Source of the DNA: Serratia symbiotica str. 'Cinara cedri'
GTDB lineage: Bacteria; Pseudomonadota; Gammaproteobacteria; Enterobacterales; Enterobacteriaceae
Direction of reading: 5' to 3'
NCBI GenBank assembly: GCA_000238975.1
Contig: CP002295.1
Span: 1,364,001 to 1,428,000, forward strand
Length of the DNA stretch: 64,000 nt
Shown: in pieces, positions 1-12,758 of the stretch
Layout: every line of letters starts with the position of its first letter
Position numbering within the stretch: position 1 is the first letter of the stretch
The notes under the pieces: model-generated
Seen by the model: the letters and a program-made list of their open reading frames with translations, nothing else
What the model was told of the DNA's origin: nothing
The model's database searches: none
Translations under genes and position numbers: made by a program

Positions 1-1626
1 AAGAAGAGCTAAACTCTAACTTCCTAGTGATATAATTCATTTATTACTAGAAATAAATTACAATTATCATAACCTTAACGAGATCTAACTAAACCCGTAT
101 AAAATATCAATCAATCCATTCAGTTAGATCAGTATTACCTAACATTTAATCGTAGTAATCACCGACATAATTAAGTTTATAGTAATTACAGGCGCCATGA
201 ATAATATAGAGACTATAAGTCTCTATATTATTCATATAAAACTTAGCTTGATATGTTTATATTTACTATTGAGAACATACTGTCAATCAGAACGCAAATA
301 CTCTAGAATCTAGTTTCTCTCACGATGAATGAGTAAGAGTACCTTACATATACTAGAATTTAATAAGCCTCATAAAATATACAAGGAACTTCATCAAGTA
401 AATATGCATTTTATGAACTATAAATGTATAAGACAAAAAATAATAATAAATACAGCAAGCGCATACAATTACGCAACGAAAGAAATTAAGCTTAGTAAAA
501 TTAGGCGGGATCAAAGCTTGTAAAGACTATTAGCGGATTAAATTAATTAGCACACTGAAAACAGGTGAAAAACTATATGTTTATTGCTTAATATCGCACT
601 AAACATTCGCATGACTAAATATTTTATAACCTTACTAATGGTAATATTAAAATGTATATATGCAAGATTATGCGACATACTCAAGATAATATAGAGCTTA
701 AATATTATATATAGCAGCAAATTTAATCAGATCTAAAACCATAAATCTATAAGACTAGGCTTAATTTGTACTTACATCCTACCTATTCAGTCAGCCTGAA
801 ATAAAAATTTAGCTATAAAATATTGATATATATGAAAAACTAATAAAATAAAATAAAATAAAATAAATATTAGCTTAATGCATATAAATGAGTAACAGAA
901 CTGATTTAATAACTACTAAACACATATCTAATTCAATCTAGCGCATAACAATCAAAATATTGATAATACTCACTTACAATTTAAGTACTCTATCTTACCT
1001 TATTAACATACTAGACTAAGATTATGATCTTATCTATTATAAGCTTCTGTAGTATAAGAAATCATAACATATAAGTAAAAAAAAATATTCTTTTCTCTAA
1101 TAACACATATGAAATATTACATCAATACGATAACACAAGAATAAATAATATCTGAAAAATTTTACTAACAATGATAAACTTTATAACTAAGAATTAATAA
1201 TATTACGATAATAATATTATAATACTACATTAGGTCATTATTAATGATATCATCAAGTAATTTACCTAAAGTAGTGAATATTATATCTCTCTATAATACT
1301 CTAATCAAATATGCAAACATATTCAACGTATCTACTTAATACTAGTATCTATGACTACATATTCCGTAACATAAGTAATAAAGTGCAGAATAAAATAGCA
1401 AATAAAAGTGTCCCTATTTCCCTAAGTGATCCATAAAATCAACAATACTCTATCAACTCTAAAAGAGTAATGCGAAAACTAGACTCTTATTATTTATATG
1501 GCCACTTTTAAGATAACTAATATTTTCTTACGTAAAATTATTATGTATAGCACCAAATTTTAAGCAATGATAAAAAATCTACAGAACATAGAAGATGGCG
1601 TGGCAAGTAGAATAAATGGAGATTTT
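1..1626. other. Gene-free AT-rich stretch upstream of plsC
   Basis: No open frame here resembles a known protein. The one frame above 60 codons (329-523, +) has random composition and no ribosome binding site. The only structured element is a perfect 18-bp hairpin at 197-235, listed separately. Stop codons are dense in all six frames. This is probably decayed coding DNA, but I could not recognise any remnant. Confidence 0.6.
197..235. repeat. Perfect 18-bp inverted repeat with 3-nt loop
   Basis: The left arm (197-214) and right arm (218-235) are exact reverse complements around the loop ATA. The sequence immediately before it is the palindrome GGCGCC (191-196). No T-run follows on either strand, so it is not a typical intrinsic terminator. 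No intact gene lies within 1.3 kb, so its role is unknown. Confidence 0.85.
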
Positions 1627-2361
1627 ATGTTATTTATTGTGCGTATTTTTATCGGATTTTTTTATTGTATTTTAGTATGTATTTTCGGTACTGTATACTG
1701 CTTATTCAGCCCCCGTAATCCTCGTAATGTAGCAATCTTTGGTCATTTATTTGGTCGCATGTCAACTTTATTCGGTCTTAAAGTAAGAATACGTCGTCCT
1801 ATTAATAGCGCTAACAATGGTAATTGTATTTATATAGCTAATCACCAAAATAACTATGATATGGTGACAGCAGCTAATATTGTGCAACCACATACCATTA
1901 CCGTTGGGAAAAAAAGTTTACTATGGATTCCTTTTTTTGGCCTTTTGTATTGGCTAAGCGGCAATCTGCTGATTGATCGTTATCATCGCAATAAAGCACA
2001 TAATACCATATCTCTAATAGTTAAGCAGTTTAAAAGTAAAAATATCTCAATCTGGATGTTTCCAGAAGGTACCCGTAGCAGAGGACGTGGGCTAATGCCA
2101 TTTAAAACTGGCGCTTTTCATGCAGCTATCGCTGCTGGCGTTCCAATTGTACCAATTTGTATTTCAACGACTAGCGGTAAAATCAAGCTTAATCGCTGGA
2201 ATAACGGCCAAGCTATTGTAGAAATGATGGAACCAATTGACACCAGCATCTATAGTAAAAAAAATGTACATGAACTAGTAACGCTCTGCTATAATTTGAT
2301 GTCAGCGAAGATTGCCCAGCTAGATACAGAAATTACTAAATATAATATAGATAAAAAATAA
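1627..2361 (+). CDS. plsC: 1-acyl-sn-glycerol-3-phosphate acyltransferase PlsC
   Basis: Transfers the second acyl chain onto lysophosphatidic acid to make phosphatidic acid at the inner membrane, the precursor of all phospholipids. The 244-residue protein matches E. coli PlsC (245) end to end. It has a hydrophobic N-terminus, the catalytic HX4D motif (NHQNNYD, His73 and Asp78) and the substrate motif FPEGTRS at about 145-151. I chose the ATG at 1627 because GGAG lies 5 nt upstream (1618-1621) and the family starts there; an in-frame ATG at 1567 would add 20 unmatched residues. The usual E. coli neighbour parC is 40 kb away here, so this locus is rearranged. The gene stands alone, with eroded DNA on both sides. 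Confidence 0.96.
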   Translation: MLFIVRIFIGFFYCILVCIFGTVYCLFSPRNPRNVAIFGHLFGRMSTLFGLKVRIRRPINSANNGNCIYIANHQNNYDMVTAANIVQPHTITVGKKSLLWIPFFGLLYWLSGNLLIDRYHRNKAHNTISLIVKQFKSKNISIWMFPEGTRSRGRGLMPFKTGAFHAAIAAGVPIVPICISTTSGKIKLNRWNNGQAIVEMMEPIDTSIYSKKNVHELVTLCYNLMSAKIAQLDTEITKYNIDKK

Positions 2362-5300
2362 TATTTTTTCTTATCTTTATAGAATAAACTTCTATCGCTT
2401 AATATATTAAATTATAAAAAAATAGCAATAGAGTCATAAGTAATAAAACTTATGAGTCACTATTACATGTGAGCATATCTAATGTACAAATAACTTAAAG
2501 TAAAACAGGTACGCATATAACCTAACAATATAATACCTATACTATTTCTAATTTTAATTAGTAGAGACATAATATCTAAATGCCTTATAATTATTAAGCT
2601 TTATAAACAGAAAATATATCATTTACTTAACAAAGTAATATTTACAATAACATCTATATTAGCATTATAAGCATTGACAATAGCACCAGGAAATAACATA
2701 ATCTAGATATATATTTATCTGCATATTTTATATATTTTATATATTTATATATTTATATATTACGCAAGCTAACAATATTTTACTACTATTAAAATTTACA
2801 GCCCATAAAATATATGATTATCAATCATAATAAAATATTGGCATGTATCTTAAACGTAATGATAAATACAAAATAGTAATAAAATTAAACTAATTTACTA
2901 TAATAGTATGCTAGTTTTATAGCAATAATTACTAGTCATTTCGTTAAATGATATTTTTATATAATCTCATGTCATGCACAAAAGATAACATCTAATAATA
3001 CTACATCATTTAAAATTATTGCGAATACTACAAGTACACTAGAGACAATTACATACTTATCGGCTAATACATAAAAGACATATATCTAACTATAATTGAT
3101 ATACATTACTATGCCTCTAACTAATCAATATCTCCCGTCATAAAAATTAAAAAATAATCTACTAATTAATATAATCGCCAATAATTAAGCATACCCATAT
3201 ATAGTAACAACTACGCACGCATCTATAATATCTTCGCAAATACTATGTGGTGCTTAGTAATTTTTAAAAAAGCAAAATAATACCCTAAGAACTACTAATA
3301 CTAAAAATATTATCAATCAGCAGCACAATTTATTCAAACTATCGTATAAATTAATATCTAACTAAATATTATCGCTATAACTAACTATGCTGATACTTTT
3401 ATATTTTATAGATTAATAATAGACCCGTTAGATAACAGATACATCACATCTTATAGCATAGAGAGGCAGATTTTTAACTTAGGATAAAATATGGCAGATA
3501 TTCATAACGTGATATATGCTACTATATTATCTATAGGCTCTAACCCAACTTAATTCTTAAGGTGACTAAATATCTATATAAATATACATTAAATATTTAA
3601 TACGCATACTAGTACGTTATGTAATAAACATATTAATGCTATACACTAATATTACAAAATAGTGATAACAAGCATACCATATTCTTCAATAATTATGTCT
3701 AGCTAATAATTTATTATAATTAATTTACCCTGGAATATATCTTCCATAGAAATAGATTATATCTAAACATTAACACTAGTGATATATTACAATAAATACT
3801 GATATACTTAATACTAGGTATAGTAAGGTGCTATTACCTTACCTAATATTTCAAAGGATAACACGGATAATTATTTTTACTAAATTATATTATTAACAGG
3901 TAATTAGAACGCTACATACTAGCCATACTAATGTTAGTAGTACGTATCTAATTACTATTTATTTCTTATAAAATATTTTCCTAGAAAAAGTACTTGAACT
4001 TATAATGTATACTAGCTAAAATTACTAGAAATAGTAGTATTAATATAATTAATCTTATAAAAGATAAGGCGCTTGGACATAATAACAATTATGTTATTCA
4101 TTATAAAACATAACAATCACTAAAAATATATAATCAAGCAGAGCACTAAAAAAATTTTAATAGACTATACATATACCATGAATATTGAGTATTAAAATAT
4201 AATAACTAACATTTAACTAAACTAATACAACCTAGTTAGCATTATTACAAAAAATAGTAAATAGTCGGATAAACTGTAGTATTCAAAATAATATATAAAA
4301 AGAAATTATAACTTTAGATCTTAATAAACTAAACAATAGAGATCAGCTATTATAAATGACGCATTAGCAGATGATGATCTATTTTATACATAGAAAAAAT
4401 TAGGAATAATAGAGTACCCATAACTAAAATAACATCAAAGGTAGCAAAAAATACAGTCATTATATAAATATTATTTAATAAATAATATTTATATAATACA
4501 TTTAGTATTATGTTATATCTTAATTAGGATTCTAATCCTATTCCCTTATATCTATTTAATATCAAGATATATATCTTTATGACTCATTAAATTATTTAGA
4601 TATATGTCTTGGGGTAATAGTTAACAACCTAAAAAATAATAATGTACCTAAGATATATGGATATATAAGGTCTAAATTTAATTACTAAAAATAAATGAAA
4701 ATATATATTTTATATAATTTAATATAATTTTAATAAATCGTATTCATATTAAATAAGATGAATCAATTATCTTTAGATAATCTACTATAAGTATATCAAG
4801 ACTGTTAAAATCAGCTAATGAATTACCTCTAAAATCGTCAATATCTTATATCTATCGACCTTAATATACGAATATTTAATTATAAAAATAATATTGCTTA
4901 CAAATACACCACTTATACCACTTATACCACTTACACTACTTATAATGATTGATACAACTTAACTATTTATGTCTATAAAAAAGATACTTACTGACTAAAG
5001 TAACTAAAATGACTCAGTATACTACTATTCAGTCTATTATTTAGACGTTGACCAAAACTAAGTAAAAAGTTATTATAAATAATAAAATAATGAAGTTATA
5101 AGTTACAGCCTTTATGTTATAAAATGCCAAACTATTAATTACTATAATATTAAGACTGTAATTACATACAGGCAACTGTATATTTAGTTTTATATTAAAT
5201 AAAAATAATTACTCATTATATAGATACTAATCTATCTAGTGATGTTGGCCAGAAACAAAATTAATTATCAGTAATTATTTCTAAGCAGCAATGCATAATA

Positions 5301-8055
5301 GGAGTGAGTTAAAGCATCTTTTATCACACAACATCAGGACGCAACCTTCTAACGTCACAAAGTAAACTACAAAGCAATGTACGTTAGACTCGAGTATAGT
5401 TATAATATTGCTTAGCAATCAATATATAAAATATGCTACATAATAGTGATTATAGTATTTTATTAGTTGTACAACTTCAAAAACTACTAAATTAGTAAAT
5501 ATACTATAATCTTCATAATATATTATACTACAGAGCTTACTTCTACTAACTAGAGATAAACATCATTACAAGATATTATATCTTGATATTATGGTATATA
5601 GCTCTATACTTATTTGCTATAATACTTGTATACCATGACTTTTTATATCATAGATATCTAAAAGGGTTCTACTAGAAACATAATGCCTATAGTTAGCTAA
5701 ATTAGCGATATCTCTGTGTATTCTTAAAATTCTTTATAATTTCCTTGAACACAATAAATTTCTGGAAGAGCTCCTATATTGTATTTATATACAAAAAACT
5801 ATTGTTTTATTCACGCTACTAGTCAATGATATTGATATATTATAATATTACGCTAAAATATACCTAATCTTGAATATATGTTTACTAGTTAGTAACTTAT
5901 ATATATTTAAATGGAATAATAACGTAGACATAGCGAGTAAGATAAATTAACTAATGGCATAAAATAGACAAAATGCTGTTACTAGATAACAAATAATACA
6001 AACATGCTCAGTAATATTATAGCAATAATAACAATACCTTAACATAGCTGCTACCCATTATACCTACTACAAAATATATAGCTTATCCCTCTATTTTACA
6101 ATCATTGCTTAGGATAACTAGATCATCCAAGCTATCAGGTGTTATTGTGCAAAAATACTAACTGCAAAGACTAACTACTATGTATAACTTAAGTTTCTTT
6201 AATTTAATACAATACTACCATTAGCAAAATAGTAACATCGAAATTTACTTGCAGACCTATTCAATCTTATATATCTCATCCTTTCAACAAACTGCTATAA
6301 TGCACAATATATTGTACCCAAAGAGATAGTATTTTTGCTCCTAACAAATCACCTTCTCCTGATCTTGGCTATAATAATTAATATAATTTTAATAGCATAA
6401 TAAATCAGCTATAATGATTAACTTATAATCCGTCTGTATCAATAGCTTAATATCTAATTCACAAACTCCTGCGTAAATTAAACATGCATTCACTAACTAT
6501 AAAATGAATATAATAATTTAGTTATACCTCTAAGCTAGATTAGTATTAATATCTACTTCCATATTACTATATTATTTATTGACATCTTTTATCTACTATA
6601 GATTATATAACTATATCCAGTATAATAAACCTTGTATAATATAAATGAACTGATTAAATAATAAGAAATCACTACTAAATCTTACCTGGTAATTTCATAG
6701 TCCTAATTATTTAATTTATTACTCTTTAAAACATAACCGCATCGTGATATACTGTCCATAAATAAGATAGCCTCTAGTAAAGTTGACTATCTGCAACATA
6801 TAAAATTAGATACTTAGATAGTAGATAAAATCCCTTAACATACTCATTTAACTTTTAACACACATACTTATCTCTCTAACTAAAATACTAAGGTGCAAAT
6901 ATACAAGCTTTACTATTCAAAATAGTAAGCTAATTTCAATTACTTATGCCCAATATATCTACTTATCGTAACCATCCTTCTATTAAAGAAAATAATATTA
7001 CGTAATTAATAACAAACTAAGTTAGCTGTGCCAACAAAATAATCTATCAATATAAATCTATATATATTCATCATACTCCGTAATATCCTTATTTATATTT
7101 GCATATCAGTAGTATTGTAGTCTAAAAGATGCCAGCTAAAAATAATTAATTTTAAGTAAAGAAATAATTTTAAAAAAAAGTTAATAACAATATCTATATA
7201 AAATTTTATTTTACTTACATTATACAAATATTTTATATAAATAAAGCCTTCTCAAAAAAAAATTATATAAACAACCATACACTGTAAATATTATAAAATC
7301 ACTCAATAAGTATTGAGTGAATATAGAATTATTTTGGTTAATAAACAAATTAACTACAAATATCTCTCTAGTAGCTTCTAGAAAGAATAATTATTAAAAA
7401 CAGAACAATGAATTAAGTCTATTATAGGTCATATATAATAATATTTTATCTTTAAATATAACTTTATGACAACTTAAACCTGTTAGCTAATACTAGATTA
7501 TATAAAATATAGTACTAATATTTACATAATAATATAAACATTTAATTAAATATTAAAAAATAAATTATTTCTATTATGGATAATATATTTTAGTACAATA
7601 TAATATATTTAATTAATACTTATTGGTCAATTATTCAGACCGAATCATACTATACATATTTTATTAAGAAATGAATTTATGTGGGCTCATATATCAATAC
7701 AACTATAAATAGATATAACTATTAATATTGCAATATTAATTATAATAGTATACTAAAACCTCTTTGATTATATTATCGATGACGCATAAATACGCAATAG
7801 AAAATTAATGCTAAGTAATATAATACTTAATAGGTGAATCAATTAGCTAATAAAATTGTAATAATCCCTACTAATATAGATGCTAATATTTTGTTAAATA
7901 AAATTTTTTATCTAAAAATAATATACTATATTAGCCACACTACTAACCAAACTACAGTGTTATTAATTATATAGCTATTTTATAATATACTACTAGTAAG
8001 ATATTAAGATAATTAGAAACATATTCTTACCGTGCATTAATTTTGATGAAATGAT
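2362..8055. other. 5.7-kb gene-free region
   Basis: There is no supportable gene on either strand. The DNA is very AT-rich, with stops throughout and a few short simple repeats, for example a 9-bp unit (CCACTTATA) repeated about three times near 4909-4935. One slightly less AT-rich patch at about 5310-5400 may be an old gene remnant, but I cannot assign it. I see no tRNA cloverleaf or terminator. Confidence 0.6.
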
Positions 8056-8896
8056 CTATTGCCTAGCTAAACGACCTAAAGATGGTACCACTTCAAAGTC
8101 ACTACGAAAAGGATTAATATCTAAACCACCACGTCGAGTATAGCGAGCAAAAACGCTAAGTTTCTTTGGCTGACAGTATTCTTTGATATCATTAAAGATA
8201 CGCTCGACGCAATTTTCATGAAATTGGTTGTATTTGCGAAATGAAATTAAATAACGTAATAAGTGCTCACGATCAATTTTTCGACCGTGATAATGAACCA
8301 TTAAGCTACCCCAATCTGGTTGATGAGTAACTAAACAGTTTGACTTTAAAAGATTAGAGAATAGTATTTCTGTTATCAATGCCCCTTGGATATTTGTTGC
8401 ACCATGCAAATATTCCGGTTTAAAGGTGTAGTCATCAACAGAGATATCTAGATTATCAATATTTTCACCTGGAGGGTAATGAAGCTGCATTGGATAACCA
8501 ATAAATCCCGGATATAATTTTACTCCCACACAACCTTTTGCCGCCTCTGATAAATCTTTTTGCATTATAATACTTACTGCTTCTGCACTTTTAAAACGTG
8601 TTTGGTTAAAACTATTTAGATATAACTTAAAAGACTTAGATTCAATTAAATTAATAGAAGAGTGAGGGAATATAAATTCCCCTATGCATACTATTGGCTT
8701 CCCTTTAAGGTTAAGCCAAGAAATCTCAAAAGCAGTCCATAGATCGAATCCACTGAACGGCAAATTATTTTGATTAACACCAATTAACGTTCTACCATAA
8801 ACTCGAGTACAAGTTTCTAGTAATGCTGGCTCATAACGATCTAAGTAGTCAGATTGACTACCAAGATGTGTAATCTTATTTTTTTTTTAAAAGCAT
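8056..8896 (-). CDS. queF: NADPH-dependent preQ0 reductase QueF, frame broken at an A10 tract
   Basis: Reduces 7-cyano-7-deazaguanine (preQ0) to preQ1 for queuosine modification of tRNA. The uninterrupted 3' part (8056-8763) carries the QueF motif (ESKSFKLYLN), the catalytic cysteine in SNCLVTHQPDWGS and the invariant Asp of QPDW. It lacks a start codon that fits the family. Upstream, the same frame continues with good homology (HLGSQSDYLDRYEP) back to 8881. An ATG at 8894-8896 with the strong site AAGGGGAG just upstream is in frame only if one A is removed from the ten-A run at 8879-8888. The repaired protein is 279 residues (E. coli 282). As written, the ATG frame stops after six codons. 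Transcriptional slippage, an assembly error or a fresh pseudogene are all possible. QueC/D/E are not in this window. Confidence 0.9.
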
Positions 8897-11754
8897 ATCT
8901 ACTCCCCTTGCTTAATGTATATTTGATATAATAATACAAATACATGCTCTTATAAATACATTTATTAACTTTTAAACCATTATTTCATACCCCTTGCATT
9001 CAATATCATAGTCATTTAACTTACTTTTTAGTATTTAACTATCATTCTAAGAGCACATATAAGTTATTTACTAATTAATTATAAATAAAGATCACTATAA
9101 TAGTAAACATTAAATCAGTACTCAGTAATAATTATACACTCATATATTACTAAAAATATCTTACATTGATTTTTTATCAAAATACATAAATACACTAATT
9201 AATAAGTTAACTTAGATATTTTTATATTAAAAAATAAAATAATTAAATAATTTTCTACTGCTGATAAATAATTTTATTTTTACACTCTTTTCTTGCATAA
9301 AATTATTAATAACTCATCCTTTATTTTAACATAAATAAAATACTTCAAACCATGCCATAATGACGTAAAATATACTATACTTAATCAATATATTATTTAA
9401 AACTAATAGTTTAAACGAATATATAAATACTATATCCAAAATGATTATTGCATAATACAAGCACTCGACAGTACATTTATTTGTCTACTAAATCATTACT
9501 AATTACTAACTACTTATATAAAAACTATTGTATTACTTATTGACTATAATAATAACTTATATAAACATATCTATAAAACTCATATCCTTGCGTTAGTAAA
9601 TAACACTAGTCTTTTTGTGATTTTTTTCTCCAGGGAACTATAAAAAAATTTATTTTTACCAATTATTTCTAATTACCAACCTACTAATAATATAGTACCT
9701 TTCGACACTTACCTATAAAAAAAGTGAACGTTGTTATATTTTTAATAAAAACTACCTTAGCAATAGTGTAATCAGAGATAAAGACAGTATAATATATAAT
9801 GAGAGATATTTAATTTTTAATTATGATCTAACTACTATCTATATAACTTGCACCAGATAAAAAATTATACCTAGCAATCTTACACACTAAATAACTATTT
9901 AACTATCATAATAATACTAAGCGATATCTTAAACATAATAACAACAATCTATAAAACAGTTTAATGATATAATCTAATATATAAAACATGACAGATTAAC
10001 TAGATAACAATGCTATCTCATGATAACATCAAATAATATACCTATTTATTTGTCAACTAATTTTAGATCTTATTGTGATACACTATATTTGTGCCATAAT
10101 AAACGATTACGCTCTATTTTCATATAAAAATAAAATAAATATAAATTTCTATTTTATTATAATACTAAAAAATAATAATATTCAACATATACTTAACCAG
10201 TACATTAAGTAACGCGTTCTTATTACACCTAAATATTATAAATTTAATAATTCTAGTACTAACCATTATTACGCCACTAACTTATATCCTCTCTATTTCC
10301 TAGATATCACGATGCAAATAATAATGCTTATTATCAGTGTTTAATCTACTGCCATATTATAATAAACCATATTGTTAATAGAGTTATTCATACCAAAAAA
10401 TGATGATATAAATAAAATAAATTACCTAATAAATTATAGAAACAGCCTTCCTGCAGCAGCTTATACTAAGCTATATTAATATTATGTTAATATTTATAAT
10501 AGTCTTTATGTAATACTATTAACTAAACATATATCACACTAACTAAACCTACTTATCAGTATTTTACTAAAACTTGTTTTATACATGATATTATTTACCT
10601 ACTATTGTTTATATTAATAAGTGCATAAGAGGATACTCTTTAACATATTATTATTTTCTAAAAATAATTTCTATGTCTTATATATAACCGAAATTTAATA
10701 TCTGCAGCCACTAGATAAAAATGTTAAATATTATACTGATTCAAGATAACCTAATTTTAGTAGCCTTTTAAAATATACACCGTTACTAAATGTTTAAAAT
10801 ACCTAAAAGATATAGTCTCTGGATATTAATATTAATATCATATTCTCGCAAAATGTAAAAAATTATATAATCTAATTACCAGTGATATCAGAAAAATATA
10901 TTGCTGAGCACAAGATCACAGCACTAGTTTAATATATAAGAAGACAAACATTGAAAAAAATAGACTAGTAGCTTTAAATTTAAGCGCGATAGTAAGCAAT
11001 TATGAGTGTATTTAAATTAGCGCACTGGATCTAAAACGAGCACACTTAAAAAATGCTTAAGTTTAATGTAGCGCCAAAACTACGCACTATATACTGTAAT
11101 ATACACAGATCAGCACTACTATCTAGTATCAATCTAGCAAATAGGTAATTATTAATTTTAAAATAAAAATACTTGTAAACATTACATTTAAATTAATATA
11201 AAATACGCTATTAATATAAATTCAATACCACAAAAATATTCATATAAATTATAGTATTACACACCTTATACAGTATATAGGCATTTATTACTATATATAA
11301 AAAATAATTAATAAACTAAACTTACTAGTAAATAGTCCAGTGATCAATGGTATAGCTAAATTGGTACAAAAGCTGGCATTATTACTAAATTACTAAATAC
11401 CGCTATAAATAATAATTATTTAGATCTCTTGACCCAACGAACCAATGAAGTTACGTGCATAATAAAATATATTATATTAGTGTACTATAAACAAATTGTC
11501 AAAATTATAAAATTAAAGAATGATGTAATACTACTAACTAATATTAAATATTAAATATTAAATATTAAATATTAAATATTAAATATTAAATATTAAATAT
11601 TAAATATTAAATATCAATATAACTTGTTATAAATCATATATCTATAATATATTATAGTTAAGTGCTTAAAACTTGGACTTTTATGTCAATGTAAAAATAT
11701 ATAATGTAAATACTTTTATAGGTTAGTATTATTTGTTATGTTTTTATTAGCACT
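8897..11754. other. Gene-free region; possible prmA remnant at its right end
   Basis: No intact gene. In E. coli prmA lies directly upstream of dusB-fis, and about 10950-11080 on the + strand has weak, frame-shifting similarity to PrmA around its SAM-binding ALKLGA..AIGID segment; I treat this as a candidate only. A 7-bp tandem repeat occupies 11540-11614. The rest is AT-rich DNA with no recognisable content. Confidence 0.45.
11540..11614. repeat. 7-bp tandem repeat (AATATTA), about 10.7 copies
   Basis: An uninterrupted array of AATATTA units in the gene-free DNA before the dusB remnant. It is pure A/T and looks like a slippage-generated microsatellite. No function is suggested by its position. 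Confidence 0.9.
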
Positions 11755-12736
11755 AAAAATTAACAACTTATACATTGCAGGATCACCATACTGATAATTA
11801 GTATTCACTATTGTCCGCTTTAGGATTTATATACTTATTGCATATAAAGATCAATATATCTAAAAATATCTAAAATATTCTCTTTTCAGTAGCCATATGT
11901 TTAGTAAATCAATAAGTTATATTAACGTATGCAATACATGATAATTAACATTAAATTTATTCTATAACAATCAATAATACTCATGAAAGTACATAGTACA
12001 ATCCATAATGATAAGATCACCGCTATACATATAAACGTGACTAATCACAAAGAAGTTATCGATACCAATAAGGTCTATATAACCAAATAAATGTAAAAAA
12101 CCTACAAGATCAATATATTTTAATAATCATACCTAATTAAAAACAATGCTAAAAGATAGTAAAATCTATAAATATATAGATAATATTTAAGATTGACACA
12201 AACTGAATAAATAATAAACCATAAAGATATAAAGTTTATAATTATGCTCAAAAGCTACAATATATAAAATATAATTGTTGATAACGCAGCCGTATCTAGC
12301 TGTTCAAAAAAAACACGGAGTATAATATTGCCTCGAATAGTTAATAGGAATATTTTATATCGATTATCATAAATGAGAGGGAACACCTGATCCGTATAAA
12401 AAAGAGCAGTTCTTAGTTGAGATGGAGCTAATGCTGTGATCATAAACTAAACAGCTTAAGAAAAATCTTGAATCTTTCAGAAAATGCAGCAGTATATAAG
12501 TATTGGGGAGCTATTGTCACCAATATCACTTGGTAAGGTAAATCTCTTGTTAGAAATATATATTCAGTAATTGTGTGGCTTTACAGTCAAAACAGGGAAA
12601 CTTGAATTGCCTGTAAGCACGTGTTCTGGTATATTAAGAAACATGCCCTAAATAACCAGTTTCGGCGCACATTCAACGCTATATAGAATGCTAAAACTAG
12701 CTAGAAGCGTTGGAGGCATATTTAGAAAATTTTAGT
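11755..12736 (+). pseudogene. dusB: dusB remnant (tRNA-dihydrouridine synthase B), heavily eroded
   Basis: Reading the + strand codon by codon against E. coli DusB gives collinear matches over nearly the full length, with stops and frame slips. Examples are AIHINV and VIDTN (12022-12066, for AARINV and IIDIN), EYN near 12318 (for EYD), DGANAV (for TGADAL) at about 12422-12440, GELLSPIS near 12503-12530, IACKHV near 12605 (for IARKHV), NNQFRRTFNAI (12650-12685) and the terminal LEALEAYLENF plus stop at 12701-12736. W codons have become TGA. The span of about 980 nt equals an intact dusB. It sits immediately before fis, as in E. coli. The left boundary is approximate; the identity is secure. 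Confidence 0.88.
12607..12635 (+). promoter_or_regulatory. Candidate sigma-70 promoter for fis inside dead dusB
   Basis: TTGCCT (12607-12612) and TATATT (12630-12635) are separated by 17 nt, with TGG just before the -10 box (extended -10 form). It overlaps the eroded IARKHVSWY codons of dusB, where E. coli has no such promoter. fis is normally driven from upstream of dusB, so this could be a replacement arising from decay. Prediction only. Confidence 0.4.
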
Positions 12737-12758
12737 GTAAAAAAGAGCTGATAGCACC

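Noticed and set aside
12255-12443. 62-codon open frame on the - strand before fis
   Set aside because: It is the antisense of the dusB remnant; the + strand carries the readable DusB similarity.
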